Below, piece by piece: positions 15,965 through 26,031 of a stretch of DNA of 39,044 nucleotides. The notes under the pieces were generated by a model. It was not told where the DNA came from. It saw nothing but the letters and a program-made list of their open reading frames with translations, and searched no databases. The position numbers were made by a program, and so were the translations under genes. The DNA is from Bradyrhizobium sp. (GTDB taxonomy: Bacteria > Pseudomonadota > Alphaproteobacteria > Rhizobiales > Xanthobacteraceae): NCBI RefSeq assembly GCF_028868675.1, contig NZ_JAGWUA010000021.1, positions 1-39,044 on the forward strand. Direction: 5' to 3'. The first letter of the stretch is position 1. Each line of letters begins with the position of its first letter.

Positions 15965-16801
15965 ATGCGCTTGCTGATCTCGATCGGGGCTGTGCTGGTG
16001 GCAGGCATGCTCGCCGGAGGGGATGCCGCGAGCATTGCGGCGCCTTCGCCGCAGCGGCAGGCCGCCGAGAGAAACGCGCAGGCGGTCGACGTCGAGCTGG
16101 TCCTTGCCGTTGACGTCTCCTACTCCATGGACATGGACGAGCTCGCGATCCAGCGCGAGGGCTACGCGCAGGCGATTCAGTCCAAGGAATTCTTGCAGGC
16201 GCTGAAGGCCGGCCCGAACGGCCGGATCGCGGTGACCTATTTCGAATGGGCCGCCTCCAACGACCAGAAGATCATCATCCCCTGGCGCCTGATCGACGGC
16301 CCTGAGACGGCGGACGCGGTCGCCGCCGAGATCCTGAAGACGCCGATCCGGCGAGCCTCCCGTACCTCGATCTCGGGCGCGATCATCTTCGCGATGCCGC
16401 TGTTCGACGAAAATCCCTATCGCGGCCTGCGCCGCGTCATCGACATCTCAGGCGACGGTCCCAACAACAATGGCGGCCCGGTCGCGGTAGCGCGCGACGC
16501 TGCGCTCGAGAAGGGCATCGTCATCAACGGCCTGCCGATCATGGTCAAGGAACCGTCCTACTCGACCATGGACATCGACAATCTCGACTACTACTACGAG
16601 GACTGCGTGATCGGCGGTCCCGGCTCCTTCGTGGTGTCGATCAAGGACCGCGAAAAATTCAAGGAAGCGATCCGCACCAAGCTTCTGCTGGAGGTCGCCG
16701 GCCGCATGCCGGAGCGCCCCGTGGTCCGCGTCGCCGGCAAGGAGCCGCGCGTCAACTGCCTGATCGGCGAAAAGATTTGGCAGGATCGCTGGGGCCGGTG
16801 A
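15965..16801 (+). CDS. secreted DUF1194 (von Willebrand A-like) protein
   Basis: A 278-residue protein starting MRLLISIGAVLVAGMLAGG, a clear signal peptide ending near AAS (about residue 23), so periplasmic or secreted. Residues 42 to about 250 form a von Willebrand A-like domain typical of DUF1194. The MIDAS-type DVSYS motif is at 50-54, RTSISGAI supplies the metal-loop Thr/Ser, and DISGDGPNNNGG lies mid-domain. The ATG at 15965 has GGGAGGGCGCG just upstream and is preferred to an ATG at 15923, which would put charged residues before the signal. Function unknown. It stands alone. Confidence 0.87.
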   Translation: MRLLISIGAVLVAGMLAGGDAASIAAPSPQRQAAERNAQAVDVELVLAVDVSYSMDMDELAIQREGYAQAIQSKEFLQALKAGPNGRIAVTYFEWAASNDQKIIIPWRLIDGPETADAVAAEILKTPIRRASRTSISGAIIFAMPLFDENPYRGLRRVIDISGDGPNNNGGPVAVARDAALEKGIVINGLPIMVKEPSYSTMDIDNLDYYYEDCVIGGPGSFVVSIKDREKFKEAIRTKLLLEVAGRMPERPVVRVAGKEPRVNCLIGEKIWQDRWGR

Positions 16802-16810
16802 GGGGCTGAC

Positions 16811-16845
16811 GCCGCCTCGCCATTTTTTGGGCGGGCGCTTTTCGA
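16811..16845 (+). terminator. weak terminator candidate after the DUF1194 gene
   Basis: CGCCTCGCC and GGGCGGGCG can pair with one bulged base around a T-rich loop, followed by CTTTTC. The stem is imperfect and the T-run short. Confidence 0.35.
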
Positions 16846-17086
16846 CGAAAGCGGATCGAGGGGATGACGCCGACCTCGCATTTCTCGGAGGTCGCGTCCA
16901 CAGTCTCACGAGCGAATTGCAATTTGCGAGCGCTGGCGAAACTGCGATCGGCCGGACGCCAAAGCTGACACTTGCAGAAGCTTGCGACCGGACTTAGTCT
17001 CATCCGACGGGGAATACGCAGGCTCCCCGTCAGACGGCCCGCCCGTCCAAGCTCTGCGCAACACTCGATTTGTCGAGAGATTGCGC

Positions 17087-18355
17087 ATGGACGAACCAAG
17101 GGCGGCACTTCTCACTCCCGACATCGAGCCTCTCGACTCCTTTCGCGGCGCGTGGCGCGCAAAGCCGTCGAACGTCGCGCTGCTGTACGCGGCCCGTGCA
17201 GTGCGCGGGCTTGGCGACGGCTTTGCCGTCATCCTGCTGCCGGCCTATCTCGTCGAGCTGGGTTTCTCCCCTTTCCAGATCGGCGTGATCGCCACCGGCG
17301 CCCTGCTGGGGACTGCGCTCCTCACGCTGGGCGTCGGCTGGCTGGGATTTCGCCGCGGACTGCGCGGCCTGTTGCTCGTGAGCGCCATCGCGATGATGCT
17401 GACGGGTGCATTGTTTCCGCTGGCCCAGTCGTTTCCTCTCGTCCTCACCCTGGCGTTCGTCGGGACCATCAATCCGTCGGCCGGCGACATCGGGACCTTC
17501 GTGCCGCTCGAGCACGCGATGCTGGCGAGTGACGCCGCCCACGGTAGCAGGACCCAGGTGTTTGCCCGTTACAGCCTGATCGGCGGCCTGTCGTCGGCCG
17601 CGGGCGCGCTGCTCGCGACCCTGCCGGATGTCCTGGTCTCGCTCGAGCTTCCGCGCCTCTCGGCACTGAAGCTGATGTTTCTGGTCTATGCGGGGCTGGG
17701 CCTTGTCGGCGCGAGCCTGTACCTGATGTTGCCGAACAGCCGTCCTGCAATGGACCGGGGATCGAAGGTGGCCGCGCTGGGGCCGTCGCGAAAGATCGTC
17801 TACCGGCTGGCTGCGCTGTTCAGCGTCGATGCGTTCGCCGGCGGCTTTGCCGTGCAGTCGCTGGTCGCGCTCTGGCTGTTCGAGCGTTTCGAGATGTCGA
17901 TCGCGGCGGCGAGCCTGTTCTTCTTCTGGTCCAACACGCTCGCCGCCTTCTCCTATCCCGTGGCGGCGCGGCTGTCCCGGCGCTTCGGCCTCGTCAACAC
18001 CATGGTGTTCACGCACATCCCGTCGAGCATCTGCCTGATCGCGGCAGCGCTGCTGCCGGACCTGACCGGCGTGCTCGTCCTGCTGTCGATCCGCGCCGCG
18101 CTGTCGCAGATGGACGTGCCGACGCGGACGTCCTACGTGATGGCGGTGGTGACGGCCGAGGAGCGTCCGGCGGCGGCGAGCGTCACTGCGGTGCCGCGCA
18201 GCCTGGCGTCGGCGATCAGCCCGACGCTCGCCGGTGCCATGTTCGCCACCAGCTTCTCCGGCCTGCCGCTCGTCATCTGCGGTGCACTCAAGATCGGCTA
18301 CGACATCGCGCTGCTGCTGTCGTTCCGACACATCAAGCCGCCCGAGGAGGCTTGA
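17087..18355 (+). CDS. MFS transporter
   Basis: A 422-residue major facilitator with about 12 predicted helices, beginning MDEPRAALLTPD with GAGAGA upstream of the ATG. The frame is open further upstream (to 16982), but that part is hydrophilic and unlike an MFS N-terminus. Conserved pieces are ARAVRGLGDGFAVILLPAYL in TM1 and ARLSRRFGLVNTMVF in the second half. IRAALSQMDVPTRTSYVMAVV in TM10 is seen in MFS proteins of the arabinose-efflux type. The substrate is unknown. No regulator or partner gene is adjacent. Confidence 0.87.
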   Translation: MDEPRAALLTPDIEPLDSFRGAWRAKPSNVALLYAARAVRGLGDGFAVILLPAYLVELGFSPFQIGVIATGALLGTALLTLGVGWLGFRRGLRGLLLVSAIAMMLTGALFPLAQSFPLVLTLAFVGTINPSAGDIGTFVPLEHAMLASDAAHGSRTQVFARYSLIGGLSSAAGALLATLPDVLVSLELPRLSALKLMFLVYAGLGLVGASLYLMLPNSRPAMDRGSKVAALGPSRKIVYRLAALFSVDAFAGGFAVQSLVALWLFERFEMSIAAASLFFFWSNTLAAFSYPVAARLSRRFGLVNTMVFTHIPSSICLIAAALLPDLTGVLVLLSIRAALSQMDVPTRTSYVMAVVTAEERPAAASVTAVPRSLASAISPTLAGAMFATSFSGLPLVICGALKIGYDIALLLSFRHIKPPEEA

Positions 18356-18737
18356 GCGAAACGGTCGAGGGAATTCGCGCGGCGATCTGCGGGCCCGCAA
18401 AAATAACTGGCGACGTGTGGGGCCATCACCAGCGCCAATGCGAGCAGACGCGCTTGAATGCAATTTAGGTAGATTATTGCTGAAACGCGCGTCGCGTGCA
18501 TTCGCCCGGGCCCTGGAAATCGCAGGTTTTGGAAATCGGCTGAGCCACCTGATGTAGGGAGTTGCGATCATGCCGCTAAAGCAGGTGCAGACGGATCAAA
18601 ATCCCGCTCGTGACGACGTCCCGCAGCCGCGCGCGTCGGGAGCAGCATCTTCGATTGGATGGGAATCAGCGTAGTCTTGGCATGAGCAGGCCGTCCGCGG
18701 CATGCCGCCGAACGGAATGCAGCCGGGAGCATCGACC
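18356..18737. other. intergenic region, 382 bases
   Basis: The gap holds a 12-base GC palindrome (TGCGGGCCCGCA, near 18387) without a T-run. It also has a possible 34-codon ORF at 18570-18674, listed separately. Otherwise I see no structure or gene here. Confidence 0.6.
18570..18674 (+). CDS. possible 34-residue small protein
   Basis: A short frame, MPLKQVQTDQ to IGWESA, with GGGAG 10 bases upstream of its ATG. The product is hydrophilic with no motif. The only support is the ribosome binding site and its place in an otherwise empty gap, so it could be chance. Confidence 0.25.
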   Translation: MPLKQVQTDQNPARDDVPQPRASGAASSIGWESA

Positions 18738-19211
18738 ATGCCGCACGCCAAGCCCGCGCAGGAATCCGACCTTGCCGCGCTGCTGGCGCTGTTTCGCGTG
18801 TCGGATGTCAGTGCGGCCGCGGAGGGAAGCGCAGCCGAGGCGATCTGGTCGGATATCCTGGCGCGCGACGAGTTCGCCGTGTTCGTCTCGGCCGCCGACG
18901 GCGGCATCGTCGCCACCTGCATGCTGATCACCGCGCCCAATCTGCTGCGCGGCGGGCGGCGGCATGGTTTTCTCGAGAACGTGGTGACGCATCCCGACCA
19001 TCATGGGCGCGGCCACGGCCGCGCCGTCGTGGCGGCGGCCCTGGCGGCCGCGTGGGCGAGGGACTGCCATCACGTGCTCCTGCAGAGCGGCCGCAGGGAT
19101 CCCCGCGTGCATCGGTTCTACGAGGCTTGCGGGTTCGAGCCCGGGCTCAGGATCGGCTACGTCGCGCGGCGGCCGCGCGAAACCGGCAAACCGGACGACT
19201 TGGCGCAGTGA
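18738..19211 (+). CDS. GNAT family N-acetyltransferase
   Basis: A 157-residue acetyltransferase transferring acetyl from acetyl-CoA to an unknown amine. Motif A is VVTHPDHHGRGHGRAVVAA (about 86-104), with the HHGRGHG pyrophosphate-binding loop. Motif B is RRDPRVHRFYEACGFEPG near the C terminus. The ATG at 18738 has GGGAG 8 bases upstream and is preferred to ATGs at 18702 and 18717. It converges with the RNA methyltransferase gene with only 4 bases between stops. Confidence 0.9.
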   Translation: MPHAKPAQESDLAALLALFRVSDVSAAAEGSAAEAIWSDILARDEFAVFVSAADGGIVATCMLITAPNLLRGGRRHGFLENVVTHPDHHGRGHGRAVVAAALAAAWARDCHHVLLQSGRRDPRVHRFYEACGFEPGLRIGYVARRPRETGKPDDLAQ

Positions 19212-19215
19212 TGCG

Positions 19216-20463
19216 CTACCGCGCAAACCTCGCTACCAGCTCGACATGCGGCGTGTGGCGGAACTGGTCGACCGGTACGACGGTCTCGATCCCATAGCCG
19301 CCGTCGACCAGCAGCCGCGCGTCGCGGGCAAAGGTCGCAGGATTGCAGGACACCGCGACGATCGTCGGCACGCGGCTCGCGGCAAGCTTCAGCGCCTGCG
19401 CCTGCGCGCCCTGGCGCGGCGGGTCGAACACCACCGCGTCGACATCGCGCATCTCCTGCGCCACCAGCGGACGGCGGAACAGGTCGCGCGCCTCGGCCTT
19501 GATCGGTTTCAGCCCGGGCGCATGCGCCGCCTTCGCGAGAGCTGCGATCGCGCCGGCATCGCTGTCGAAGGCCGCAACGCGCGCTTTCTCCGCGAGGCGG
19601 AGCGCGAACGGACCGACACCGCAGAAGAGATCGACGATCTCCTTGGCGCGGCCGATGCGCTCCTGCACGAGCGCCGCCAGCGTCTCCTCGCCGGCCACCG
19701 TCGCCTGCAGGAACGAGCCCGGCGGCAGCACCACTTCGGCGCCGCCCATGCGCAGCGACGGCGCGGCGCGCTGCAGCACCAATTCGCCATGCCGCGTCAG
19801 CCGCGCCAGACGATGCTGCTCGGCGACCTCGGACAGCGCCGCAACGATCGGCGCCGGCAGCGGACCGGAGCCGCGCACGTCGACATCGAGCCCGGTGTCG
19901 GTCGCGGTCACCTGGATGTCGAGCGGCTTGGTCGCGGCCATCCGCTTCATCAGCGGCTCCGACAGCGCCCAGGCCGCCTCGATCGCGCCGGCCAATCCGG
20001 GATCGAGGATCGGGCAGCGATCGATCGGAATCACGTCATGCGAGTTCATGGCGGCGAAGCCGACCTTGAGCACCTCATGGGTGCCGAGCCGGCCGTGCAG
20101 CGTGATCCGCCTGCGGCCTGCGCCATGGGCATCGATCAGCGGCGCCACCTCGCATTCGAGGCCGGCCTGCCGCAAGGTCTCGACCACGATGTTGCGCTTC
20201 CAGGCGCTGTAAGCCTCGCTCCGCCAGTGCTGGATCGCACAGCCGCCGCAGAGACCGAAATGCTTGCAGAACGGGGTGACGCGCTCAGGGCTTGCGACCT
20301 CGACCGCGAGCAGATGCCTGCGGTCGGGATGATTGCCCGCGACGTGCTCGACCTCGACGGTCTCGCCGGGAAGGGCGTAAGGCACGTAGACCGGCTCGCG
20401 GGCGTCGAGCGAGACGCCGTCGCCGCGATGGCCGACATGGTCGATGGTGAGGCGTTCAACCAC
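19216..20463 (-). CDS. TrmA/RumA-type RNA (uracil-C5)-methyltransferase
   Basis: A class I RNA methyltransferase of the RumA family, probably making m5U in 23S rRNA. It has a TRAM-like N-terminus (HVGHRGDGV), iron-sulfur cysteines Cys66, Cys72 and Cys75 in [10 protein letters not shown] with a fourth in DRCPILDPG, the SAM motif [16 protein letters not shown], and the catalytic Cys in [11 protein letters not shown]. The start is set at the GTG at 20463, giving [16 protein letters not shown] and an 8-base overlap with tlyA. An ATG at 20490 would add nine residues. Which uracil is modified cannot be decided here. Translationally coupled to tlyA. Confidence 0.9.
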   Translation of the reverse strand: MVERLTIDHVGHRGDGVSLDAREPVYVPYALPGETVEVEHVAGNHPDRRHLLAVEVASPERVTPFCKHFGLCGGCAIQHWRSEAYSAWKRNIVVETLRQAGLECEVAPLIDAHGAGRRRITLHGRLGTHEVLKVGFAAMNSHDVIPIDRCPILDPGLAGAIEAAWALSEPLMKRMAATKPLDIQVTATDTGLDVDVRGSGPLPAPIVAALSEVAEQHRLARLTRHGELVLQRAAPSLRMGGAEVVLPPGSFLQATVAGEETLAALVQERIGRAKEIVDLFCGVGPFALRLAEKARVAAFDSDAGAIAALAKAAHAPGLKPIKAEARDLFRRPLVAQEMRDVDAVVFDPPRQGAQAQALKLAASRVPTIVAVSCNPATFARDARLLVDGGYGIETVVPVDQFRHTPHVELVARFAR

Positions 20464-21190
20464 GGCGTGCGCCCAGGAAGAATTCGGCATTGCCGTCGCC
20501 GCCCTTGATCGGCGAGGCGAATACCTCGATGTCGGTGCAGCCGAGCGAAGCCGCGAACGCCGCGATGTCGTCGCAGACCTGCCGATGCACCGCGGCGTCG
20601 CGGATGACGCCGTGCTTGTTGTGTTCGCGGCCGGCCTCGAATTGCGGCTTGATCAGCGCCAGCAGGTGCATCGGCGCGGCGGCCAGCGATAGCGCCACCG
20701 GCAGCACGCTTTTCAGCGAGATGAAGCTGACGTCGATGACGACGATGTCGGGCCGCGCCGGCAGCCGCCTGCCCTCGAAGTTGCGGATGTCGGTCTCCTC
20801 CATGGAGACGATTTTTGGATGGTCCTGCAGCGAGGGATGCAGCTGACCGCGGCCAACGTCGACGGCAAACACCAGGCTTGCGCCATTGGCGAGCAGCACC
20901 TCGGTGAAGCCTCCGGTGGAGGCGCCGACGTCGAGGCAGACATGATCCTCGATCGCAATCGGATAGCGCTCCAGCGCGCCCGCCAGCTTGACGCCGCCGC
21001 GCGAGACGTAGGGATGCGCGGGCTCGGCCCGGATCACCGCGTCCTCGTCGATGGTCTCGGACGGCTTTGCCACCGGCTTGTCATTGGCGATGACGAGGCC
21101 GGCCTCGATCGCCGCGCGCGCCCGCGCCCGGCTCTCGAACAGGCCACGCTCGACCAAAAGGACATCCGCGCGCTTGCGGGCAGGGGACAT
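20456..21190 (-). CDS. tlyA: TlyA family rRNA (cytidine-2'-O)-methyltransferase
   Basis: A 244-residue protein with an N-terminal S4 RNA-binding domain (about 6-60, [20 protein letters not shown]) and a C-terminal FtsJ-like methyltransferase domain. Its SAM motif is [16 protein letters not shown] (about 84-99) with [12 protein letters not shown] following. TlyA proteins 2'-O-methylate cytidines in 16S and/or 23S rRNA, which in mycobacteria affects capreomycin sensitivity (family knowledge). The ATG at 21190 has CGGAGAGA upstream; the longer frame to 21271 lies in the upstream gene. It begins 25 bases after the deoxyribosyltransferase-like gene and overlaps the next methyltransferase. Confidence 0.93.
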   Translation of the reverse strand: MSPARKRADVLLVERGLFESRARARAAIEAGLVIANDKPVAKPSETIDEDAVIRAEPAHPYVSRGGVKLAGALERYPIAIEDHVCLDVGASTGGFTEVLLANGASLVFAVDVGRGQLHPSLQDHPKIVSMEETDIRNFEGRRLPARPDIVVIDVSFISLKSVLPVALSLAAAPMHLLALIKPQFEAGREHNKHGVIRDAAVHRQVCDDIAAFAASLGCTDIEVFASPIKGGDGNAEFFLGARRG

Positions 21191-21215
21191 GTCGTCTCTC
21201 CGGGACCTCGTCGCC

Positions 21216-21770
21216 TTATATACGCAGCAGCTTCGCTGCCGCCATCCTGACGCAGGTCTCGAACGCGGCAAGATCGTGCCAGACGTCCGCGGAGGTTCCA
21301 GCTGGGCTCACCAGCGGAAAGCCGTGCAGCTCCAGCGCGTGGATCATCATCAGATTGTCGGTGAGGCCGAAATCCTCAACCGTCAGGCCATGGGCATCCG
21401 CCAGGCTGCCGCCTTCGGACGTCACGCCGCCGCCGCGCGCGACGCGGTCGGCATAGGCGGACGGATCGTTGGAATAGGCGAGGCAGAGCTTGCCGCGCCC
21501 CGCCATATAGCCGAGCTCATAGACCGTGCCGGCATCGGCGCCGGGGCCGCGAAACGGCGTCAGATTGGCGATGACGGCTGCGGCCTCGTCCATCATCGCC
21601 TCGTTGCCGGCAAAGATCTGCCGCGAGGCGTCGTGCGCGGCAAGATCGATTTCGTTGTCGAGGGGATAGAGGCCGGTCAGCCCATGCGCCGCGCAGATCG
21701 CGGCCTTGCGCCGCCCGATCTCGATCGCATCCGGCAGGAACACGTCGGGGCCTGCCAGATAGATTTTCAT
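21216..21770 (-). CDS. nucleoside 2-deoxyribosyltransferase family protein
   Basis: A 184-residue protein starting MKIYLAGPDVFLPDA. The YLAGP motif, the DLAAHDASRQIFAGNEAMMDEA region and the catalytic-type Glu in AGTVYELGYMAGRGK place it in the nucleoside deoxyribosyltransferase fold family. Members exchange bases on deoxyribonucleosides or hydrolyse N-glycosidic bonds of nucleotides; which applies here is not clear. It lies between dxs and tlyA on the same strand, 88 bases after dxs, so co-transcription is possible. Confidence 0.85.
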   Translation of the reverse strand: MKIYLAGPDVFLPDAIEIGRRKAAICAAHGLTGLYPLDNEIDLAAHDASRQIFAGNEAMMDEAAAVIANLTPFRGPGADAGTVYELGYMAGRGKLCLAYSNDPSAYADRVARGGGVTSEGGSLADAHGLTVEDFGLTDNLMMIHALELHGFPLVSPAGTSADVWHDLAAFETCVRMAAAKLLRI

Positions 21771-21858
21771 GGATCACCGTGGTGCGGCGTCGGCGGTTGA
21801 CCTCTCCCCGGAGAGGAGAGGTGAAGCAAGCGCGTCGACGAGGTTGCCTGCCGAACGA

Positions 21859-23787
21859 TCAAGCCAGCTTGACGGTCTCGGTCTTGACGTCCTTGCCGAG
21901 CGCCTCGAACACTTTTGCGACGATGCCCTTGGCGTCGAGACCGGCGCGGGCATACATCGCGTTCGGCGTGTCGTGGTCGAAGAACACGTCGGGCAGCACC
22001 ATCGAGCGGAACTTGACCAGCCCCGAATCGAGCGCGCCCTGGTCGGTCAGGTACTGGGCGACGTGCGAGCCGAAACCGCCGACCGAGCCTTCCTCGATCG
22101 TGATCAGGATCTCGTGCTCGCGGGCGAGCTTGAGCACCAGCTCGGTGTCGAGCGGCTTCATGAAGCGCGCGTCCGCGATCGTGGTGGACAGGCCGTGGGC
22201 GGCAAGCTCGTCGGCCGCCTTCTCGCATTCGGCGAGCCGGGTGCCGAAGGAAAGCAGCGCAATCTTGCTGCCCTGGCGGATGACGCGGCCCTTGCCGATC
22301 GGAAGCGGAACGCCGACCTCAGGCATCTCGACGCCGCGGCCTTCGCCGCGCGGATAGCGCAGCGAGCTCGGTCGATCGTTGATCGAGACCTGGGTCGCGA
22401 CCATGTGCACGAGCTCGGCTTCGTCGGAGGCGGCCATGATCACCATGTTGGGGAGGCAGCCGAGATAGGCATTATCGAACGAGCCGGCATGGGTCGCGCC
22501 GTCGGCGCCGACGAGGCCGGCACGGTCGATGGCGAAGCGCACCGGCAGGCTCTGGATCGCGACGTCGTGCACGACCTGGTCGTAGCCGCGCTGCAGGAAG
22601 GTGGAATAGATCGCGCAGAACGGCTTGTAGCCCTCGCTGGCGAGGCCCGCCGCGAAGGTCACCGCGTGCTGCTCGGCGATGCCGACGTCGAAGGTGCGGT
22701 CCGGGAACGCCTTGTTGAAGATGTCGATGCCGGTGCCGGACGGCATCGCGGCGGTGATGCCGACGACCTTGTCGTCCTTCTCGGCTTCCTTGACGAGGCT
22801 CTGGCCGAACACGTTCTGATAGGCCGGCGCGTTCGGCTTGGCCTTGGCCTGCGTGCCGGTCGCAACGTCGAACTTGACGACCGCGTGATACTTGTCGGCG
22901 GAGGCTTCCGCCGGCGCATAGCCCTTGCCCTTCTGGGTCACGACATGGACCAGGATCGGTCCGGTCTCCATGTCGCGGACGTTCTTCAGCACCGGCAGCA
23001 GGTGGTCGAGATTGTGGCCGTCGATCGGGCCGACGTAGTAGAAACCGAGCTCCTCGAACAGCGTGCCGCCGTCCATCATGAAGCCGCGCGAATACTCCTC
23101 GACGCGGTTGGCGCGGTTGGCGATGATCTTCGGCAGGTGCTTGCCGAGCTGCTTGGCCGCTTCGCGCAGCGAGCGATAGGTCTTGCCGGAATAGAGCCGC
23201 GATAGATACGCGCTCATGGCACCGACCGGCGGGGCGATCGACATGTCGTTGTCGTTGAGGATGACGATCAGGCGCGAATTCATCGCGCCGGCATTGTTCA
23301 TCGCCTCATAGGCCATGCCGGCGGACATCGCGCCGTCGCCGATCACGGCGATCACGTTGTTCTTGCCGCCGGAGAGGTCGCGCGCCACCGCCATGCCGAG
23401 GCCGGCGGAGATCGAGGTCGAGGAGTGCGCGGCGCCGAACGGATCGTAGTCGCTCTCGCTGCGCTTGGTGAAGCCGGACAGGCCGCCGCCGGTGCGCAGC
23501 GTGCGGATGCGGTCGCGACGCCCGGTCAGGATCTTGTGCGGATAGGCCTGGTGGCCGACGTCCCAGATCAGCCGGTCGCGCGGCGTATCGAAGATGTAGT
23601 GGATCGCGGTGGTGAGCTCGACCACGCCGAGACCCGCGCCGAAATGACCTCCGGTCACGGAGACGGCGTCGATGGTCTCCTGTCGCAACTCGTCGGCCAC
23701 CTGCCGCACCTGCTCGATCTTGAGCTTGCGCAGGTCTTCCGGAGTCCGGATGGTGTCGAGAAGCGGCGTCTTGCTGTATGCGTTCAC
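21859..23787 (-). CDS. dxs: 1-deoxy-D-xylulose-5-phosphate synthase
   Basis: Dxs condenses pyruvate and glyceraldehyde 3-phosphate using thiamine diphosphate, the first step of the MEP isoprenoid pathway. The protein is 642 residues from the GTG at 23787 ([15 protein letters not shown]), which has GGAA 8 bases upstream. A TTG four codons earlier is the only alternative. Motifs are [33 protein letters not shown], the ThDP-binding [18 protein letters not shown] and [13 protein letters not shown]. It sits in the alphaproteobacterial neighbourhood xseB, dxs, tlyA. A CRP-like palindrome is about 150 bases upstream. Confidence 0.96.
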   Translation of the reverse strand: MNAYSKTPLLDTIRTPEDLRKLKIEQVRQVADELRQETIDAVSVTGGHFGAGLGVVELTTAIHYIFDTPRDRLIWDVGHQAYPHKILTGRRDRIRTLRTGGGLSGFTKRSESDYDPFGAAHSSTSISAGLGMAVARDLSGGKNNVIAVIGDGAMSAGMAYEAMNNAGAMNSRLIVILNDNDMSIAPPVGAMSAYLSRLYSGKTYRSLREAAKQLGKHLPKIIANRANRVEEYSRGFMMDGGTLFEELGFYYVGPIDGHNLDHLLPVLKNVRDMETGPILVHVVTQKGKGYAPAEASADKYHAVVKFDVATGTQAKAKPNAPAYQNVFGQSLVKEAEKDDKVVGITAAMPSGTGIDIFNKAFPDRTFDVGIAEQHAVTFAAGLASEGYKPFCAIYSTFLQRGYDQVVHDVAIQSLPVRFAIDRAGLVGADGATHAGSFDNAYLGCLPNMVIMAASDEAELVHMVATQVSINDRPSSLRYPRGEGRGVEMPEVGVPLPIGKGRVIRQGSKIALLSFGTRLAECEKAADELAAHGLSTTIADARFMKPLDTELVLKLAREHEILITIEEGSVGGFGSHVAQYLTDQGALDSGLVKFRSMVLPDVFFDHDTPNAMYARAGLDAKGIVAKVFEALGKDVKTETVKLA

Positions 23788-24134
23788 GGCGATTTCCAAT
23801 TTTTCAGGCCGGAAGGTGATCCCGGCGCGAGATGGGTTTGCTCAATATCGGCGCAGCGAGTCCGGAACTCACCGGGGTCCCCTGCGCGGGACGAAGCCCG
23901 ATTTCAAAGCCTAAGTGCGCTCCGGTTCAGACAATGTGATCGGCATCACTCTGCTTGGCTTCACCCGTCCCAGCCAATTTCCTTAGCTATCTGAAGTACT
24001 TGCCGCCAGCAAAAACGTGCTTACGGAATACTTGCAAAAAGCCATAGTCCGCAAAGCATTACACCAAAGCAAGGTCCAAAGCCAACCCGTAGGACCCGGC
24101 AGGGGTATCGAGGTGTGCCCCGGGGACGACGTGG
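23788..24134. other. intergenic region upstream of dxs, 347 bases
   Basis: This gap separates the hydrolase stop from the dxs start and should hold the dxs promoter. It is less GC-rich than the genes around it. The only structured element I see is the GTGAT-N4-ATCAC palindrome at 23936-23949. No gene is supported. Confidence 0.6.
23935..23950. promoter_or_regulatory. CRP-like palindrome upstream of dxs
   Basis: TGTGATCGGCATCACT contains GTGAT-N4-ATCAC and fits TGTGA-N6-TCACA with one mismatch. It is about 150 bases upstream of the dxs start. Binding by a CRP/FNR-family protein is an inference from the pattern. Confidence 0.35.
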
Positions 24135-25472
24135 TTAACCGCGGCTGCGGGCGGGCGGTTCCATTTCGCCGAGATCCTGGGCAGGATTTTGGCTGCGGGA
24201 GGCCGCATTCTCCAATCTGCGCCAGGCGAATTCGCGCGCCGCCGCGTCGCCGGTTGCCACCGCAAGCGCCGCGTCCGGCATCGCCGTGCGTTCCCGCAAG
24301 GGAACAGGGCCGCACACGATCATGAAGAAGTCGTAGGCGTGCGGCTGCTCATTGGCCATTACGAACTGGAAGTGGATGCGGAAGAACTTCCAGCGGAACA
24401 GATTGTAGTGCTCGGGCGCGACGATCTCGCGGAAGCGCACAGGCACGATGGTGGGGTTGCGCCTGGCCGCGCCCGCGTCGATGCCGTGGGCGGCGATCGG
24501 ATCGAACTGGAAGAAGTTCATCACGTCCTTGCGCGCCTGGCAGTCGATCCAGTCGATCGACGGCTCGACCGCGAGATCGCGCAGATGATCCCGGAAATCC
24601 TGCGCCGCGGCGTGGTAGCCGACGATCGGATAGTTGCCGCCGAGGGTGAGCAGCACGATGCGCGGGCCCTGCCGCCCGAGCGCCGGATCGCGCTCGAGCG
24701 CGCGCGCCAGGATCTCGGTGGCGAGGAACGAGCCGGAGGAATGTCCGACCAGCACGATCTCCTCGGCGTTCGAGGCGCGCGCTACCTTGCAGAGATACTC
24801 CGCGAAGCTGTCGATCCGCTTGTCCCAATCGGGCCGCCTGCGATGGGAGAACTCCCAGGTCCAGATCGTGTCGCAGAGCAGATAGAGCAGGTAGGTCTTC
24901 TCTTCCGTGTATTTCAGCGCGGTGCCGAGCAGCGCGACGAACAGCGCAACGGCCGCCAGCACGCCGTAGAGAGCGGGAATGCCGAGCGCGCCGAGTCCCT
25001 TCTGGACCAGCCAGGCGATGCCGGCCGCGCACAGCGCTTCGGCGAGCAGCATCAAATGCGGATAGGTGATGAAGGTCGCGAACCGCCAGTTCGCCCTGGC
25101 AAAGCGCGCGATGGTGCCGCGGAACACCAGCCGCCAGTAGATCCACACCGCCTGCAGCACAGTGGTCCAGATCGGCTGGGCGAGGTCGCGCTGGATGAAA
25201 TCCTCGAAGCGCAGGAAGTCGTAGGTCGTCCGGGTCTGCCAGCCCTGCGCCTCGTCCCTGGTTTCGATGCTCCAGGACGCGATCTCGCCGTCGCTGACGC
25301 CCTGCGGCCGGCTCACGGTGGTTGCGAGCTGGTAGAGCCGGCCGAACTTGCGCAGCTCGGTGCGGAACATGCGGTAATACTGCGCCAGACCGCGCGGATC
25401 GTAGCCCTGCACGTAGATGATATGGCGGTTCTGAACGCGCACTGAACCCGTGATCCCCGCGACCTGCCTCAT
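24135..25472 (-). CDS. membrane-associated alpha/beta-hydrolase-like protein of unknown function
   Basis: A protein of about 445 residues. I do not recognise a named family. It starts MRQVAGITGSVRVQNRHIIY, followed by VQGYDPRG, a typical first strand of an alpha/beta hydrolase. The middle (about 110-215) has two or three hydrophobic helices. Then VLVGHSSGSFLATEIL carries a GxSxG nucleophile elbow with Ser near residue 245. The region after it contains several Asp and His residues that could complete a triad. A split hydrolase fold interrupted by membrane helices is unusual. The ATG at 25472 has GGGGA just upstream; the open frame reaches 25532. A lipase/esterase role is only a guess. Confidence 0.75.
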   Translation of the reverse strand: MRQVAGITGSVRVQNRHIIYVQGYDPRGLAQYYRMFRTELRKFGRLYQLATTVSRPQGVSDGEIASWSIETRDEAQGWQTRTTYDFLRFEDFIQRDLAQPIWTTVLQAVWIYWRLVFRGTIARFARANWRFATFITYPHLMLLAEALCAAGIAWLVQKGLGALGIPALYGVLAAVALFVALLGTALKYTEEKTYLLYLLCDTIWTWEFSHRRRPDWDKRIDSFAEYLCKVARASNAEEIVLVGHSSGSFLATEILARALERDPALGRQGPRIVLLTLGGNYPIVGYHAAAQDFRDHLRDLAVEPSIDWIDCQARKDVMNFFQFDPIAAHGIDAGAARRNPTIVPVRFREIVAPEHYNLFRWKFFRIHFQFVMANEQPHAYDFFMIVCGPVPLRERTAMPDAALAVATGDAAAREFAWRRLENAASRSQNPAQDLGEMEPPARSRG

Positions 25473-25703
25473 GCTTCCCCGCGGAGCCAGCCGAGGCCTC
25501 TGTCCCTCTTGAGGCGTTTTCGACGCACACAACCCATACGCGGCTTTGGCCTGCCGGCCCAGCCGTACCCAGTCTCGCGCCGCTCGTCATCGGGACTATA
25601 GCAGGCTGCGGGATAGGCCAAGAGCTATTTCGCCCGGAGGCTGCGCGGCCTTTGGGCGCATTCCCTTAATGTTCTGAAAGGCTTGGCGATATTTCCGGGG
25701 CCG

Positions 25704-25955
25704 CTACTGCACGTCGAGCGGCGCGGTGCCGGTGGCCTGGCCGCTGGCGTCGGTGGTGATCTTGTCGACGCGGGCCTCGGCCTGGCGCAACAGCTCCTCG
25801 CAGCGGCGCTTGAGCGCCTCGCCGCGCTCATAGATCGCAACCGACTCTTCCAGCGGCACCTTGCCCTCCTCGAGCCGTTTCACGATCGTCTCGAGTTCCT
25901 CGATCGCGCGCTCGAAAGACAGTCGGGTGACGTCGACTTGGGTGTTTTCGGCCAT
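25704..25955 (-). CDS. xseB: exodeoxyribonuclease VII small subunit
   Basis: XseB is the small subunit of the XseA-XseB nuclease that degrades single-stranded DNA. The 83-residue protein has the family core LSFERAIEELETIVKRLEEG and VPLEESVAIYERGEALKRRC, predicted as two long helices. The C-terminal tail is low-complexity. Its place next to the histone-deacetylase-family gene and near dxs is typical of alphaproteobacteria. xseA is not in the window. Confidence 0.95.
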   Translation of the reverse strand: MAENTQVDVTRLSFERAIEELETIVKRLEEGKVPLEESVAIYERGEALKRRCEELLRQAEARVDKITTDASGQATGTAPLDVQ

Positions 25956-26031
25956 ATCCGTTTCCGATTGCCCGCCCGCTTGTGGAACGCGCAGGCTACA
26001 GTTTTGTTGCGGGCTTAATGTGGCGGGCGTC

